64,000 nt of DNA from Sulfurimicrobium sp. (GCA_030652035.1 JAUSBJ010000027.1:1-64000), one strand, 5' to 3'; shown: positions 21,856 through 30,904, counted from the stretch's first letter. Translations and numbers: made by a program. The notes: generated by a model from the sequence alone, not told the origin.

Positions 21856-23115
21856 CTACCTGTCAATTTCACCGAACACGATATCCATCGTGCCCATCAG
21901 TGCCACAACGTCAGCAATCATGTGCCCACGCGCCATTTCGTCCATTGCCTGCATATGAGCAAAACCTGGTGCGCGAATCTTTAAACGGTACGGTTTATTG
22001 GCGCCATCGGAAACAAGATAAATTCCGAACTCGCCTTTAGGGTGCTCAATCGCGCAGTAGGCTTCTCCGGCGGGTACATGCATGCCCTCACTGAAGAGCT
22101 TGAAGTGATGAATCAACTCTTCCATGTTGGACTTCATGGATTCACGATTGGGAGGCGCAATCTTATGATTTTGCGTAATCACTGGCCCCGGGTTTTTACG
22201 CAGCCAGTCAACGCATTGAATCATAATGCGATTTGACTGGCGCATTTCTTCCATGCGGATAAGGTAACGGTCATAGCAATCCCCGTTCACGCCAACGGGT
22301 ATATCGAAATCCAGCCTGTCATAAACTTCATATGGCTGCTGCTTTCGAATGTCCCACACCACGCCAGAACCACGCAGCATCGGGCCAGTTAGCCCCTTGG
22401 CCAGCGCTCGCTCAGGCGTTATCACTCCAATACCCACTGTACGCTGCTTCCATATACGATTGTCGGTCAGCAGAGTTTCGTATTCGTCAACATAAGTTGG
22501 GAAGCGCTGAGTAAAATCCTCGATAAAATCCAGCATTGAACCCTGGCGGTTTGAATTCATAAACTTGATGTCGCCAGCATTGTGTTTTGGCATTTTTGCC
22601 AAATCATACTGCGGCATGCTATCTGGCAGGTCGCGATATACGCCACCTGGCCGGTAATATGCAGCATGAAGCCGCGCACCAGAAACTGCTTCGTAGCAAT
22701 CCATCAGATCCTCACGCTCGCGGAACGCGTAAAGAAACATGGTCATTGCGCCCACGTCCAGCGCATGCGCCCCTATCCACAGCAGATGATTGAGAATGCG
22801 GGTTATCTCATCGAACAGTACCCGGATGTACTGCGCCCGAATCGGCACTTCAATTTGCAGCAGTTTTTCGATCGCCATTACATAGGCGTGTTCGTTGCAC
22901 ATCATGGATACGTAATCGAGGCGATCCATATAAGGGACAGACTGAAGGAAAGTCTTGTGTTCGGCCAACTTTTCCGTGCCGCGATGGAGCAGTCCAATGT
23001 GCGGGTCGGCACGCATCACCACTTCGCCGTCAAGTTCCAGCACCATGCGCAGCACGCCATGTGCAGCTGGATGCTGCGGGCCAAAGTTAAGAGTGTAATT
23101 TCTGATTTCAGGCAC
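21856..23115 (-). CDS. nuoD: NADH-quinone oxidoreductase subunit D
   Basis: A 419-aa quinone-site subunit of the 49-kDa type. Conserved quinone-pocket segments are [14 protein letters not shown] at the N-terminus, [15 protein letters not shown], and the C-terminal DIVFGEIDR. The frame extends to a TTG at 23163, but the GTG at 23115 overlaps the nuoC stop as GTGCCTGA and gives the family start ([11 protein letters not shown]), so it was chosen. nuoC and nuoD are separate genes, unlike the fused nuoCD of enterobacteria. Confidence 0.96.
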   Translation of the reverse strand: MPEIRNYTLNFGPQHPAAHGVLRMVLELDGEVVMRADPHIGLLHRGTEKLAEHKTFLQSVPYMDRLDYVSMMCNEHAYVMAIEKLLQIEVPIRAQYIRVLFDEITRILNHLLWIGAHALDVGAMTMFLYAFREREDLMDCYEAVSGARLHAAYYRPGGVYRDLPDSMPQYDLAKMPKHNAGDIKFMNSNRQGSMLDFIEDFTQRFPTYVDEYETLLTDNRIWKQRTVGIGVITPERALAKGLTGPMLRGSGVVWDIRKQQPYEVYDRLDFDIPVGVNGDCYDRYLIRMEEMRQSNRIMIQCVDWLRKNPGPVITQNHKIAPPNRESMKSNMEELIHHFKLFSEGMHVPAGEAYCAIEHPKGEFGIYLVSDGANKPYRLKIRAPGFAHMQAMDEMARGHMIADVVALMGTMDIVFGEIDR

Positions 23116-23701
23116 TGTAACTATCCTCGCGCAGGGTACGCGGTACCAGCACCCGCTCTTCAACCGTCACTGGCTGATAGATAACTCGATGCTGATCTGG
23201 GTCATAACGCATTTCAACGTTACCGGAAAGTGGAAAATCTTTGCGGAAAGGGTGACCGATAAATCCGTAGTCGGTCAGAAGGCGTCGCAAGTCATCATGC
23301 CCTTTGAACACAATGCCGTACAAATCAAAACACTCCCGCTCATACCAGTTTGCGGCAGGCCAGATATCCACTATTGAATCTACCAGTGGAAAATCATCAT
23401 CCGGAGCAAATACGCGCACGCGCACGCGCTGATTAAGGCCAACAGACAACAGATGATAAACCGCCGCAAAACGACGACCATCCCATTGACCTTGACCGTA
23501 ATCACAGTAGTCCATACCACAGACATCAACTAATTGCTCAAAGCGCAAATCGGGGTGATCCCGTAAAATCAGCGCCACAGAAACCCAATCCGTGTCGCGA
23601 ACCACCAGGGTCAACTCATCCAAACGCTCGGTAAGAGTGAACGCCTTGCCTGCAAGCGCGTTCTGTAGTGAATTGGCGAGACCGTGAAGAAAAGTGTTCA
23701 T
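23108..23701 (-). CDS. nuoC: NADH-quinone oxidoreductase subunit C
   Basis: A 197-aa subunit of the 30-kDa type. The signature [38 protein letters not shown] is intact. It scaffolds the connecting module between NuoB and NuoD. Overlaps nuoD by 8 bp. Confidence 0.96.
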   Translation of the reverse strand: MNTFLHGLANSLQNALAGKAFTLTERLDELTLVVRDTDWVSVALILRDHPDLRFEQLVDVCGMDYCDYGQGQWDGRRFAAVYHLLSVGLNQRVRVRVFAPDDDFPLVDSIVDIWPAANWYERECFDLYGIVFKGHDDLRRLLTDYGFIGHPFRKDFPLSGNVEMRYDPDQHRVIYQPVTVEERVLVPRTLREDSYSA

Positions 23702-23723
23702 GAAAGTAGATTCTTATTTTTCT

Positions 23724-24200
23724 TTATCGTGCAATGGTATTGGTACGGCAAACCTTGCCTTGCAGCTGGATTAACCCATATAACAATGCTTCAGCAGTGG
23801 GCGGGCAACCAGGCACATATACATCGACGGGAACAATGCGATCACAGCCACGAACCACCGAGTACGAGTAATGGTAATAACCACCGCCATTGGCACAAGA
23901 ACCCATCGACACCACCCAACGCGGCTCTGCCATTTGATCATACACCTTGCGCAATGCAGGCGCCATCTTGTTAGTCAACGTTCCAGCCACGATCATCACA
24001 TCAGACTGACGTGGGCTAGGACGAAAAACTATACCAAAGCGATCAAGGTCATAACGCGAAGCACCTGCCTGCATCATCTCTACAGCGCAACAAGCCAATC
24101 CAAAAGTCATGGGCCACAAAGACCCTGTGCGCGTATAGTTGATGACCGTATCGAGGGTGGTAGTTACAAATCCCTTCTCAAAGACGCCTTCTATTCCCAC
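23724..24200 (-). CDS. nuoB: NADH-quinone oxidoreductase subunit B
   Basis: A 158-aa subunit carrying the terminal [4Fe-4S] cluster N2, with ligands in [20 protein letters not shown] and [12 protein letters not shown]. It hands electrons to quinone. I chose the GTG at 24200 ([10 protein letters not shown]), which overlaps the nuoA stop by 10 bp and has a purine-rich AGAAGGGGG about six bases upstream. The longer frame to 24221 would add seven residues not seen in the family. Confidence 0.96.
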   Translation of the reverse strand: MGIEGVFEKGFVTTTLDTVINYTRTGSLWPMTFGLACCAVEMMQAGASRYDLDRFGIVFRPSPRQSDVMIVAGTLTNKMAPALRKVYDQMAEPRWVVSMGSCANGGGYYHYSYSVVRGCDRIVPVDVYVPGCPPTAEALLYGLIQLQGKVCRTNTIAR

Positions 24201-24547
24201 TCGAGGGCCCCCTTCTTCCATTCATAGATGAAACCCACCACCAGGATGGCAAGAAAAATCACCATAGCCAGATAACCAAACAAACCTATTTCTTCGAGCA
24301 CGACGGCCCAAGGGAAAAGAAAAGCGATTTCCAAGTCGAACAGAATAAACAGAATGGCTATCAGATAGTAACGCACGTCAAACTTCATACGTGCATCCTC
24401 GAAGGCTTCGAAGCCGCATTCATAGGGGGAGAGTTTTTCGCTATCAGGACGATGAGGCGCCAGAACAAAACCAGCAACCATCGGCCCCACGCCAACCAAT
24501 AGACCTACTGCAACGAACATGAGGATTGGAAAATAGCCTTCCAACAT
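24191..24547 (-). CDS. nuoA: NADH-quinone oxidoreductase subunit A
   Basis: A 118-aa subunit with three membrane helices and the conserved loop [41 protein letters not shown], whose Cys sits near the quinone tunnel. The ATG at 24547 (LEGYFPIL) gives the standard length; an ATG 8 codons upstream is in the same frame. First gene of the complex I operon; its promoter should lie between 24548 and the tRNA. Confidence 0.95.
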   Translation of the reverse strand: MLEGYFPILMFVAVGLLVGVGPMVAGFVLAPHRPDSEKLSPYECGFEAFEDARMKFDVRYYLIAILFILFDLEIAFLFPWAVVLEEIGLFGYLAMVIFLAILVVGFIYEWKKGALEWE

Positions 24548-24686
24548 TTTGCAGCTCCATGAATAGCGCAACGATTCAAGAGAGAGACCATGAGCGCAAC
24601 CGACATCGCCGCGTCACACCCCAACAAGGCTCTTATTAATTCTACTTATTATATCGCAAAATCTATTGCGGTATAAAATAATTATA

Positions 24687-24771
24687 TGGTGCCGATGAGC
24701 AGACTCGAACTGCTACGGCTTTCGCCACTACCCCCTCAAGATAGCGTGTCTACCAATTTCACCACATCGGC
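24687..24771 (-). tRNA. tRNA-Leu (anticodon GAG)
   Basis: Reading the minus strand, the acceptor 5' GCCGATG pairs with CATCGGC, followed by discriminator A and encoded CCA. The D-arm region is TGGTGAAATTGGTAGACACG. The anticodon stem is CTATC/GGTAG around the loop TTGAGGG. A class II variable arm (TGGCGAAAGCCG) follows, and the T loop is TTCGAGT. It closely resembles E. coli tRNA-Leu(GAG). It sits between nuoA and secG, as is usual in Betaproteobacteria. Confidence 0.95.
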
Positions 24772-24814
24772 ATTGCATTTTGATGAAGCCAAAAAAGGCC
24801 ATCACTTCAAATTA

Positions 24815-25150
24815 TCAGTTCGGAATATCCTTGGCCTTTGAAGCCGGACCAGCCGGGGCGACAGGTTGAGTCACTGGTAAGACGTGCTTCTGACTTTCCA
24901 TCACGCCCATCGGCTTACCTTTGATTCCAGAGAAATAGGTCAGGGTCATGCTGGTCACAAAAAAAACGGTCGCCAGAACCGCAGTGGCGCGACTGAGGAA
25001 ATTTGCAGACCCCGTCGAGCCAAACAAACTCCCCGACGCACCGCTGCCAAATGCAGCGCCCATATCAGCACCTTTACCATGCTGCATCAGTACCAAGCCA
25101 ACCACACCCAGCGCAACCACCACATGAACAATCCAAACAACTGTTTCCAT
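24815..25150 (-). CDS. secG: Protein translocase subunit SecG
   Basis: A 111-aa inner-membrane protein with two hydrophobic helices around the conserved loop LMQHGKGADMGAAFGSGASGSLFGS. Auxiliary subunit of the SecYEG channel. The proline/alanine-rich C-terminal tail is hydrophilic. It follows tpiA by 25 bp on the same strand. Confidence 0.93.
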   Translation of the reverse strand: METVVWIVHVVVALGVVGLVLMQHGKGADMGAAFGSGASGSLFGSTGSANFLSRATAVLATVFFVTSMTLTYFSGIKGKPMGVMESQKHVLPVTQPVAPAGPASKAKDIPN

Positions 25151-25175
25151 TTAAGCAAACCTTCTTTATTCCGAA

Positions 25176-25934
25176 TTAACCCTGCTGGGCAGCACGGCAA
25201 ATTGCTACAAATTCATCCGCGTTGAGAGCGGCACCGCCGATCAGACCACCATCGATATCGGGCATTGAGAACAATTGTGCAGCATTAGCAGCTTTTACGC
25301 TACCCCCATACTGAATTATCAACCCTGCAGCAACCTCGTCACTAGCTGCGGCCACTTTGCCCCGGATAAAAGCATGCACCGCTTGCGCCTGCTCAGGGGA
25401 AGCTGTTTTACCAGTTCCAATCGCCCAAACCGGCTCATACGCAACAATAGATTTTGCCAACCCGTCGACCCCGGCCACAGCCAGAACTGCGTCCAGCTGT
25501 CGTGCCACTACCTGCTCGGTAATATTGGCCTCTCGCTCGCTCAGGGTTTCCCCTACACACAAAATGGGCGTCAAACCTGCTTTCTGAGCAGCGACAAACT
25601 TGGCCGCCACAGCTTCATCATCCTCGCCATACAGCGCGCGACGTTCGGAATGCCCAACCAGAACGAACTTGCATCCAAAATCCAACAACATGGAGGCAGA
25701 TACTTCGCCGGTAAAGGCCCCCTTTTCCTGCTGGCTCACATTCTGCGCGCCCCAGGAAATATTGCTGTTCTGCAGGGCCGATTGAGCCTGGAACAAATAA
25801 GGATAGGGAACACAAACCGCACAGGAAGCGCGGTTCAAATCAGCCAACTGTGGAATAAGAGCATCCAGCAGCGCTTTGTTCTCGCTCAAACTGCCATGCA
25901 TCTTCCAATTACCTGCAACCAGCTTCTCGCGCAT
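25176..25934 (-). CDS. tpiA: Triose-phosphate isomerase
   Basis: A 252-aa glycolytic/gluconeogenic enzyme interconverting dihydroxyacetone phosphate and glyceraldehyde 3-phosphate. Active-site residues are visible: Lys in GNWKMHG, His in VGHSERR, Glu in AYEPVWAIGTGKTA, plus the phosphate loop IQYGGSVKAANA and GGLIGGAAL. I chose the ATG at 25934 (REKLVAGNWKM); the frame is open six codons further. First gene of the tpiA-secG-tRNA-nuo block. Confidence 0.96.
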   Translation of the reverse strand: MREKLVAGNWKMHGSLSENKALLDALIPQLADLNRASCAVCVPYPYLFQAQSALQNSNISWGAQNVSQQEKGAFTGEVSASMLLDFGCKFVLVGHSERRALYGEDDEAVAAKFVAAQKAGLTPILCVGETLSEREANITEQVVARQLDAVLAVAGVDGLAKSIVAYEPVWAIGTGKTASPEQAQAVHAFIRGKVAAASDEVAAGLIIQYGGSVKAANAAQLFSMPDIDGGLIGGAALNADEFVAICRAAQQG

Positions 25935-26032
25935 GCCTTGCCCCTTGTCCACTAAGTGCGCGCATGTTACCTTTTAAGGCCTATGCGGTCAAATTCTTGG
26001 GCGTGGGCCCAGGCAACCACGAGTTTAAATTC

Positions 26033-26218
26033 ATGGATCAATACAGAGTTCAGTTCTGCATAGAACATTTATGCCAGAAGGGATGTACAGAGGTGCTAAA
26101 TACCATTCATGCTCTCGAGCAGAATCAGACTGTAGATGAAACTGTTGACCTGAGTAGCGAAGAAGTCCAGGCCGTACTGTCTGAGTTAAAAAGCATTATG
26201 GATATTTACCGCGATTGA
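26033..26218 (+). CDS. Small conserved-looking protein of unknown function
   Basis: A 61-aa acidic, probably soluble protein with two cysteines in FCIEHLCQKGC and a predicted helical C-terminus (SSEEVQAVLSELKSIMDIY). The frame is open to 25964, which would add 23 residues that look less protein-like. The ATG at 26033 also leaves a normal promoter space between it and divergent tpiA. I do not recognise a family. Convergent with the next gene (18 bp). Confidence 0.5.
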   Translation: MDQYRVQFCIEHLCQKGCTEVLNTIHALEQNQTVDETVDLSSEEVQAVLSELKSIMDIYRD

Positions 26219-26236
26219 TTCTTTGAAAACAGACTG

Positions 26237-26680
26237 TTATCTGCGTTTGCGACGTCCTTCGTAGGCCGCGATCTCCTTGATCACCTCCTGAAAAGGAACA
26301 TTCTGCATGGTACTGAAACGTCTTTGAACCTTTCCGACCATGGCATGAATATTATCCACCTTGTTTGCCTCTTGGCAGAACAGCTTTAGAACCCCGAGCA
26401 GACCACCACACTGAACTTTGATTTCCTTTGCATGCGGCAAGGGCTCATCCGGATGGGGTTGCTTGAGAACGAACAAGGCATTCTGATGCAACAATCCGTG
26501 CAGAGTAAAACAATTCTCCCGCGCCAAAGGATTCTCGCAAGCAACAGCCTCGCGTTCCGCGATATTTAATTTTTGCGCATGGACACACTCGGCACATCGA
26601 CTCAGGATTGCCTTCTCGAAGGGACACGAAAGCCTGACCTTATCGTCATAGGTGGCTTTATAAGCGTCTTCATTCAGCAC
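26237..26680 (-). CDS. Cysteine-rich cytoplasmic protein of unknown function
   Basis: A 147-aa protein without signal peptide. The N-terminal half has a run of cysteines (SCPFEK, SRCAECVHAQ, CENPLARENCF), and a further pair lies in QCGG and FCQEA. The spacing could bind a metal or an Fe-S cluster, but no known motif fits. The end is very basic (YEGRRKRR). It follows the 76-aa gene by 4 bp, so the two are probably co-translated. I do not recognise the family. Confidence 0.6.
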   Translation of the reverse strand: MLNEDAYKATYDDKVRLSCPFEKAILSRCAECVHAQKLNIAEREAVACENPLARENCFTLHGLLHQNALFVLKQPHPDEPLPHAKEIKVQCGGLLGVLKLFCQEANKVDNIHAMVGKVQRRFSTMQNVPFQEVIKEIAAYEGRRKRR

Positions 26681-26684
26681 AAGT

Positions 26685-26915
26685 CTAGTAATCCTCTCCA
26701 GTCATGGGCTGAGGCTCTCGCTCCTGATTCAACAAGTCCTCTGCCTGCAACTGATTCTCGCCAAACATAACCTTGATAGAAGTTTTAGCATCTGCAGCCA
26801 GCGCCTGACGCAGGCTCTTGGCATGGGCACTTGCCTCCTTGAATGCTTCAAACTGCCCGGCTGGCTCAAACTGCTTAAATGGAAAAGTAGTCACTTTATA
26901 AACAAAATAGGGCAT
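26685..26915 (-). CDS. Small conserved hypothetical protein
   Basis: A 76-aa soluble protein beginning MPYFVYKVTTFP, with a helix-rich middle (FKEASAHAKSLRQAL) and the segment IKVMFGENQLQAEDLL. The start is strong: GGAGGA lies directly upstream of the ATG. It forms a two-gene unit with the cysteine-rich protein downstream. Function not known to me. Confidence 0.65.
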   Translation of the reverse strand: MPYFVYKVTTFPFKQFEPAGQFEAFKEASAHAKSLRQALAADAKTSIKVMFGENQLQAEDLLNQEREPQPMTGEDY

Positions 26916-27041
26916 GATTCCTCCAGAAATTTATCAAAACATGCTAAATATATCAGGGCAGACTTGAGCCAAATCAAGGCTAGCTGTTACAGATAAGCGA
27001 ACAATTAGACACGGTCCAGTTCTTTGGGTAGAATTTTAAAA

Positions 27042-27461
27042 ATGAAAATGTCTGAATATTCACGCGACAACATCGTTGACTTGCTGCGGCAACACTGTAT
27101 CAACCCCACTCATCAGCGGATTGAGATTGCTCATGCGCTATTTTCGCATCATGGGCATTTATGTGCAGATCAAGTGATGGCCATCACCAACGCCAAACAC
27201 AGTGAAACTTCCAAAGCTACGGTGTACAACACGCTCAACCTGTTTCTGGAAAAGAAAATGATCCGCGAAGTGATCGTTGATCCAAGCAAGGTTTTCTATG
27301 ATCCAAACACCTACCCTCATCACCATTTTTACAACACTGCCACCGGTCAATTGACCGACATTGATGTCGAAGACATCGGCCTTACCGGCCTTCCTCAATT
27401 GCCGCCTGGACTGGTGACTGAGGGTGTGGACATCATTGTACGCGTCCGCCCCTGCGTATAG
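27042..27461 (+). CDS. Fur-family transcriptional regulator, Irr-like
   Basis: A 139-aa DNA-binding protein. Winged helix: CINPTHQRIEIAHALFS with ADQVMAITNAKHSETSKATVYNTLNLFLEKKMIREV. The dimerisation half has PHHHFYNTATGQLTDIDVEDI and lacks the CxxC zinc sites of classical Fur, which is the pattern of Irr-type iron/heme-responsive regulators. That points to control of iron or heme genes (inference). The frame is open to a TTG at 27024; ATG at 27042 or 27048 fits the family better. Convergent with folE. Confidence 0.8.
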   Translation: MKMSEYSRDNIVDLLRQHCINPTHQRIEIAHALFSHHGHLCADQVMAITNAKHSETSKATVYNTLNLFLEKKMIREVIVDPSKVFYDPNTYPHHHFYNTATGQLTDIDVEDIGLTGLPQLPPGLVTEGVDIIVRVRPCV

Positions 27462-27474
27462 CCCGATTAGCCAG

Positions 27475-28116
27475 CTAGACTGCTCTTCCAGGAAGAGCAC
27501 GTAAAAACTCCATACGCAAGTGCTCGCTCCCCCGGAAACAACCGGTAAATGCCTGTGTATAGACACGCTCATCGCCGCGCCGGTCCTCTCCCAGCAGTAA
27601 ACATAGCTGCTCTGCCTCGATTACGCACGCCGCGCCTTTCGCGTGGCCGAAGCTCACCAAGGCCTCGGCGATATCACGCGTCATCCATTCCTGATATGTA
27701 AAACGATGTCCAATTGCATCTACCAGTCGAGCGATGCGGCCAAACCCATGCAAACGTCCACCTGGAACATAGGCTACATGCGCCACGCCACGAAAAGGCA
27801 CCAGATGGTGTGGGCACACCCCATGCACGGCGATGCCGCGCACCACCACCATATCTTCACGCGCATCTTCGAAACCTTCACCCAACACCGTTGCAGGGTC
27901 GAGATCATAGCCTCCCAGCAGGCGCTTTTCCCATAACTCGCGCACACGCTTGGCCGTCTTTCCGGTATGTGCCGATTCCGGCGATACGCCACAAGCCTGC
28001 AGCAGATCGCTCACTGCCTTTTCGAATGCATCGCCATCGAATCTTCCTTCGCGGGGGATGCCTATGCCGCCTTGGAGAGGAAAGGAAAAACTATCGTGGT
28101 CGCAGCATTCAGACAT
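27475..28116 (-). CDS. folE: GTP cyclohydrolase I
   Basis: A 213-aa enzyme making 7,8-dihydroneopterin triphosphate from GTP, the first step of folate/pterin synthesis. Zinc and catalytic elements are GVCPHHLVPFRGVAHVAYVP, GFGRIARLVDAIGHRFTYQE, and GAACVIEAEQLCLLL. The last differs from the usual VxExxHxCM (Gln replaces His). The C-terminal TGCFRGSEHLRMEFL is also diverged. The ATG at 28116 (SECCDHDSF) was chosen over a longer frame to 28251. It lies downstream of the nitroreductase and TetR genes and may be co-transcribed. Confidence 0.85.
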   Translation of the reverse strand: MSECCDHDSFSFPLQGGIGIPREGRFDGDAFEKAVSDLLQACGVSPESAHTGKTAKRVRELWEKRLLGGYDLDPATVLGEGFEDAREDMVVVRGIAVHGVCPHHLVPFRGVAHVAYVPGGRLHGFGRIARLVDAIGHRFTYQEWMTRDIAEALVSFGHAKGAACVIEAEQLCLLLGEDRRGDERVYTQAFTGCFRGSEHLRMEFLRALPGRAV

Positions 28117-28171
28117 GGATTGGCGCTCGTAAATTGAGTAATCAACTATTATCACGCACCCCAGCCGGATG

Positions 28172-28774
28172 TCAAAAGTGGTCGGTAATGAGCACCTCAG
28201 ACAGAGGCAGTTGCCCACCGCGCGGCCATGCCTCCTTGACCCCCTTCCCAACTACCACGAACAGGGTCACAACGTGATCCTCAGGCAACTGGATGAGCTT
28301 TCCAACCGCATCAAAATCAAAGCCGTCCATGGGGCATGAATCATAGCCCATCTCCTTTGCAGCCAGCATCAAGTTCATAGCCGCAATCCCACATGAACGC
28401 ATTGCCTCGTCGCGTTGCACCTGATCGCGCCCGTCATAATACTGCCCGATTGCTGGCACCATAAATTCCCGTACTGGTTCAGCGGCATTTATCCAATAGC
28501 GCTCCGGGTCTTTCTGCCAGGACTTTAGATCAGCCGTAAGTACAATCAGCAGCGAAGCATCGGTAACTTGAGCCTGATCCCATGCCGCAGCGCGAAGCTG
28601 TTTACGCAGTTCTGGATCCCGCACCACAACGAAACGCCAGTTCTGGATATTGAATGCAGTGGGTGAAAGAATCGCCAAAGACATCAGCCTTTCAATTTCG
28701 TCATCACTGATTCGGTGGCCCGGATCATAATTCTTGACTGAACGACGCAGTTCTATTGCTTTGGCAACTTCCAT
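28172..28774 (-). CDS. Nitroreductase family protein
   Basis: A 200-aa FMN-dependent NAD(P)H oxidoreductase. Family features are the N-terminal IELRRSVKNYDPGHRISDDEIERLM, FNIQNWRFVVVRDPELRKQL, and GIAAMNLMLAAKEMGYDSCPMDGFD. Likely to reduce nitroaromatics, quinones or similar electrophiles. It follows the TetR gene by 71 bp on the same strand, suggesting induction by a ligand of that repressor (inference). Confidence 0.88.
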   Translation of the reverse strand: MEVAKAIELRRSVKNYDPGHRISDDEIERLMSLAILSPTAFNIQNWRFVVVRDPELRKQLRAAAWDQAQVTDASLLIVLTADLKSWQKDPERYWINAAEPVREFMVPAIGQYYDGRDQVQRDEAMRSCGIAAMNLMLAAKEMGYDSCPMDGFDFDAVGKLIQLPEDHVVTLFVVVGKGVKEAWPRGGQLPLSEVLITDHF

Positions 28775-28845
28775 GACATCTCCTTGATTTTTAATAAATT
28801 ACATAGGATTTATTACACAGCCGCCATCGAGCCGAGAAAGTCGGC

Positions 28846-29454
28846 TTAAATCATCAAACTCGATACGAAGCCATGCAACTGCAGCATGCACAAACCATAA
28901 GCTTCAGCCGACTGAAGATTCTTTGCAGTGCCCACACACCCCTCCCACGCTGACACCACAAATAATGCCGCGGCACCGCAATCGACATCGGAGCGAATCA
29001 CTCGTTGCTCCTTGCCACGCAGCAGGGCCTGTTCCACGGCACCCTTCCAGTTGATCAGGATTGCATTGAGACAATCCTTGAACGCTTCATCCAGCGGGCT
29101 CATTTCCTGCATCAGGTTGTTAAGCGGGCAACCGAGGCAGATCGATTCCCTGTCCGTCTGAGCCCCGCTTATGGAAATAATCTCCAGCAAAGTCTCTACC
29201 GGGCGATCACTTTCACCTAGCGCCTTGAAAATCAAACCATCCAAATACCCATAAATAACCTCTTCGATCACCGCCAGCCCGAGCGCCTGCTTGGTGGGAA
29301 AATGATGATACAAGGCGCCCTTGGTAAAGCCGGTATCCGCGAGGATATTAGCAATACTAGCCGCCTGGAAACCTTGGCGGTGGATCTCACCAAAGGCGGC
29401 GCGCAACAGTTTGTCGCGTGTCAGATCGGGTTGTTTGGCATCCATGGCTACCAT
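28846..29454 (-). CDS. TetR/AcrR family transcriptional regulator
   Basis: A 202-aa repressor. The helix-turn-helix at about residues 30-55 reads FQAASIANILADTGFTKGALYHHFPTKQALG. The C-terminal domain is of the type found in regulators of reductase operons. A perfect inverted repeat sits immediately upstream of its start codon, so it probably represses itself and the nitroreductase gene that follows. Confidence 0.88.
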   Translation of the reverse strand: MVAMDAKQPDLTRDKLLRAAFGEIHRQGFQAASIANILADTGFTKGALYHHFPTKQALGLAVIEEVIYGYLDGLIFKALGESDRPVETLLEIISISGAQTDRESICLGCPLNNLMQEMSPLDEAFKDCLNAILINWKGAVEQALLRGKEQRVIRSDVDCGAAALFVVSAWEGCVGTAKNLQSAEAYGLCMLQLHGFVSSLMI

Positions 29455-29456
29455 TA

Positions 29457-29472
29457 CATACCGAACGGTATG
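29457..29472. promoter_or_regulatory. Probable TetR operator
   Basis: CATACCG AA CGGTATG is a perfect 7-bp inverted repeat with a 2-bp centre, ending two bases upstream of the TetR start codon. Position and symmetry fit an autoregulatory operator. Confidence 0.6.
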
Positions 29473-29599
29473 GATGTGTCAAGCAAGAATACGAGAGGAT
29501 TGCTGCAAATGTTTTCAGCCCTGCCAATTAGCAGTTCTGGAAATGCCACAAGAAAATCACCCAAAAGCCGCACAGGTACGGTTCATATTCATAGGTAAC

Positions 29600-29615
29600 A
29601 CATTAGTACTAATGT
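29600..29615. promoter_or_regulatory. 16-bp perfect palindrome
   Basis: ACATTAGTACTAATGT, fully self-complementary, in the intergenic space before the sigma-factor cluster. A candidate operator; the protein that binds it is unknown. Confidence 0.4.
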
Positions 29616-29633
29616 CACCAACGATTACAGAAA

Positions 29634-29660
29634 GAGTGCATGCACTCGGTCAATGCACTC
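29634..29660. promoter_or_regulatory. 14-bp palindrome with an extra half-site
   Basis: GAGTGCATGCACTC (29634-29647) is fully self-complementary and is followed by a further half-site ATGCACTC (29653-29660). It resembles a multi-site operator. Confidence 0.4.
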
Positions 29661-30091
29661 ATGGCGAGAGGCAAAAAACTAGCAGCAGCACCGCCCGATA
29701 GGGTGCATAAGGCGGCCACGCCATATGCCTCGACCCTTCATGTACACACCGGACATTAAGCCACGGATGGGCAGCAAAAAAATAGTACGCAGCTTCAAGC
29801 CAACTTCCACAAGGCAGTGAATTCTTCGCACCCATTCCGAATGCATATTCAGGCCTGACAGGCTTTATTTTTCACACACTCCCGTTGCTTGCCGTCTATT
29901 GACTGGACTCCATGTCAGAAAAATATTTTGTTTGCTTGCCGGAATGCAAAAAGGCGGGCAAACGAAATCCCGGTAGGAGTGCGCCCCATCGCGGATTATT
30001 GCGGCGCAGTCCTCCGTTCCTCGCATGCATGTTCTGCCTGCTCCGCCGGGTGCCGGAGAAAAATTTACTTTGCTATAGGGGAGTGTGTTTA

Positions 30092-30904
30092 GTGACGGCC
30101 AGATCATCTTACCAATGGGAGTCCGGTACGTGTGATGCCACGGGGGGAAAACCCACCGCATCGCGTACCGACCAGCAATTACTTGAAATTTTTGCGCAGG
30201 GAGGGACTGCCGCCATAGGCATCCTGATGAGCAGTTATCGCGGCTTTCTGCTGCACCAGTGCCGCCGCTATTCTGGTGGTAATGCCGATGACGCCAAGGA
30301 TCTGTTCAGTTTGATATTGTTCAAGGTCTATACGGAGCACCCTGAACAACTCAGGAAAGTTCGCCACCTTGGCGCATGGCTAAGACGTGTGGCGCAGAAT
30401 AAAAGCATCGACTTACAACGGGAGCGCATGGCAGAGGAGCGGCGCTGCCTTGGATTGATGCATCTGTATGAGTCGCTTGGTGAAATTCACCCTTCTCCCG
30501 AGGAGGCACTGCTCAGCCAGGAGTTGATCAAGCATATTCAGCACTCCTTTGATGCCTTGCCGTTGCGCTTGCAACTCGCCGCCCATATGCGCTTCGTTGA
30601 CGACGATAGCTACGAAACGATTTCAAACCGGCTGGGAATATCCCAGGTTAATGCCCGCAAGCGGGTTCAGGAAGCCCGCAAGCGGATGACCGACGCCTTG
30701 CAACGCTACGTACGCGTGGATGGTGGAGAGCGGCATAAAGAGCGCATTCATGCGCAACTGGCAAGTGTGCTCTCCTTGCGGTCACAAGACACCCGTCACC
30801 GGCGAAAAAACCCTGGGCGAGGAAGGGTGGTTACGCATCGCCTGGACCATCGCCGGCGCCGAAGAAGCCTGCCTGGGTGCGCGTCTAATCATCGGCCCGG
30901 ATGA
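30092..30904 (+). CDS. ECF-like sigma factor
   Basis: A 270-aa frame. Region 2 corresponds to LMSSYRGFLLHQCRRYSGGNADDAKDLFSLILFKVYTE ... LGAWLRRVAQNKSIDLQRERMAEE, and region 4 to FDALPLRLQLAAHMRFVDDDSYETISNRLGISQVNARKRVQEARKRM. The GTG at 30092 follows AGGGGAG by eight bases; the frame upstream is open but not protein-like. The last 50 or so residues turn into an arginine-rich string (HRRKNPGRGRVVTHRLDHRRRRRS) that is the next gene read out of frame. The real end is therefore uncertain, and a frameshift is possible. No anti-sigma gene is evident. It probably controls the cluster that follows. Confidence 0.7.
   Translation: MTARSSYQWESGTCDATGGKPTASRTDQQLLEIFAQGGTAAIGILMSSYRGFLLHQCRRYSGGNADDAKDLFSLILFKVYTEHPEQLRKVRHLGAWLRRVAQNKSIDLQRERMAEERRCLGLMHLYESLGEIHPSPEEALLSQELIKHIQHSFDALPLRLQLAAHMRFVDDDSYETISNRLGISQVNARKRVQEARKRMTDALQRYVRVDGGERHKERIHAQLASVLSLRSQDTRHRRKNPGRGRVVTHRLDHRRRRRSLPGCASNHRPG

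Larger units (their letters stand above)
29473..30091. other. Non-coding stretch upstream of the sigma-factor cluster
   Basis: About 620 bp between the TetR gene and the sigma factor. No convincing gene was found: the frame open from 29912 runs into the sigma gene but its first 60 residues look untranslated. Two perfect palindromes lie here (29600-29615 and 29634-29647), so the region is probably regulatory. Confidence 0.5.

Noticed and set aside
27481..27499. TGCTCTTCCAGGAAGAGCA palindrome as terminator of the Irr-like gene
   Set aside because: It lies inside the end of folE and has no T-tract on either strand.
29912..30091. Sixty-codon upstream extension of the sigma factor
   Set aside because: Cys/Arg-rich, not protein-like, while GTG at 30092 has a good AGGGGAG site.
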